A program made the translations under genes and the position numbers. Below, one piece after another: positions 5,694 to 5,699 of a DNA stretch of 5,699 nt. The DNA is from Burkholderiales bacterium (GTDB lineage: Bacteria > Pseudomonadota > Gammaproteobacteria > Burkholderiales > Burkholderiaceae_C), in the NCBI GenBank assembly GCA_011391855.1, contig JAABPT010000132.1, forward strand, positions 1 through 5,699. Direction: 5' to 3'. Within the stretch, counting starts at the first letter, position 1, and the number at the start of each line of letters is the position of its first letter. The notes under the pieces were generated by a model, which saw nothing but the letters and a program-made list of their open reading frames with translations, ran no database searches and was not told the DNA's origin.

Positions 5694-5699
5694 ATGAAG
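5694..5699 (+). CDS. Start of a further gene (3' partial, two codons)
   Basis: The window ends with ATG AAG, preceded by AGGAAG at 5681-5686 with a 7-nt spacer, the same spacing seen for the cNMP-binding and FAS1 genes. The gap from the FAS1 stop is 48 bp without an obvious terminator, so an operon with the FAS1 gene is likely. Only Met-Lys is visible, so nothing can be said about the product. Confidence 0.55.

Overview
The window is very GC-rich with strong G/C third positions throughout. The gene families (a Ser-Lys-type asparaginase, a DUF429 protein, a CPA1 K+/H+-type antiporter, a solo cyclic-nucleotide-binding protein and a double-FAS1 lipoprotein) suggest a betaproteobacterial chromosome, probably Burkholderiales. 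That placement is an inference from composition and family; no rRNA or other marker gene is present.

Layout, left to right. (1) The last 34 codons of an unrecognised + strand gene (3-107) converge on (2) an L-asparaginase of the Rhizobium etli AnsA/ReAV type on the - strand (148-1203). (3) A DUF429 protein diverges from it on the + strand (1238-2062), with only 34 bp between the two start codons. (4) Four perfectly phased 14-bp repeats (2061-2116) begin inside the DUF429 stop codon and end exactly at the ATG of (5) a CPA1 cation/proton antiporter (2114-3568). This antiporter resembles NhaP2/CvrA but appears to lack the usual internal RCK_C (TrkA_C) domain. (6) After a 219-bp gap comes a 164-aa cyclic-nucleotide-binding protein with no output domain (3788-4282), behind a strong Shine-Dalgarno. 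(7) The 421-bp space 4283-4703 is not empty. Its - strand carries a frameshifted, N-terminally missing remnant of an HD-GYP phosphodiesterase (4295-4566), which ends abruptly at an AT-rich block (about 4567-4665) that probably holds the promoter of (8) a lipoprotein with two FAS1 (fasciclin) domains (4704-5645). (9) The first two codons of another gene, with a good Shine-Dalgarno, close the window (5694-5699).

How the parts relate. DUF429 and the antiporter look translationally linked through the repeat. The antiporter and the solo cyclic-nucleotide-binding protein are co-directional, but their gap and the independent ribosome site make a shared function only a hypothesis. The FAS1 lipoprotein and the gene starting at 5694 probably form a separate operon. 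I see no CRISPR array, tRNA, rRNA, transposase or phage gene. The points most worth a second look are the chain of overlapping mini-reading frames at 2072-2126, the HD-GYP remnant and the shortened antiporter tail.
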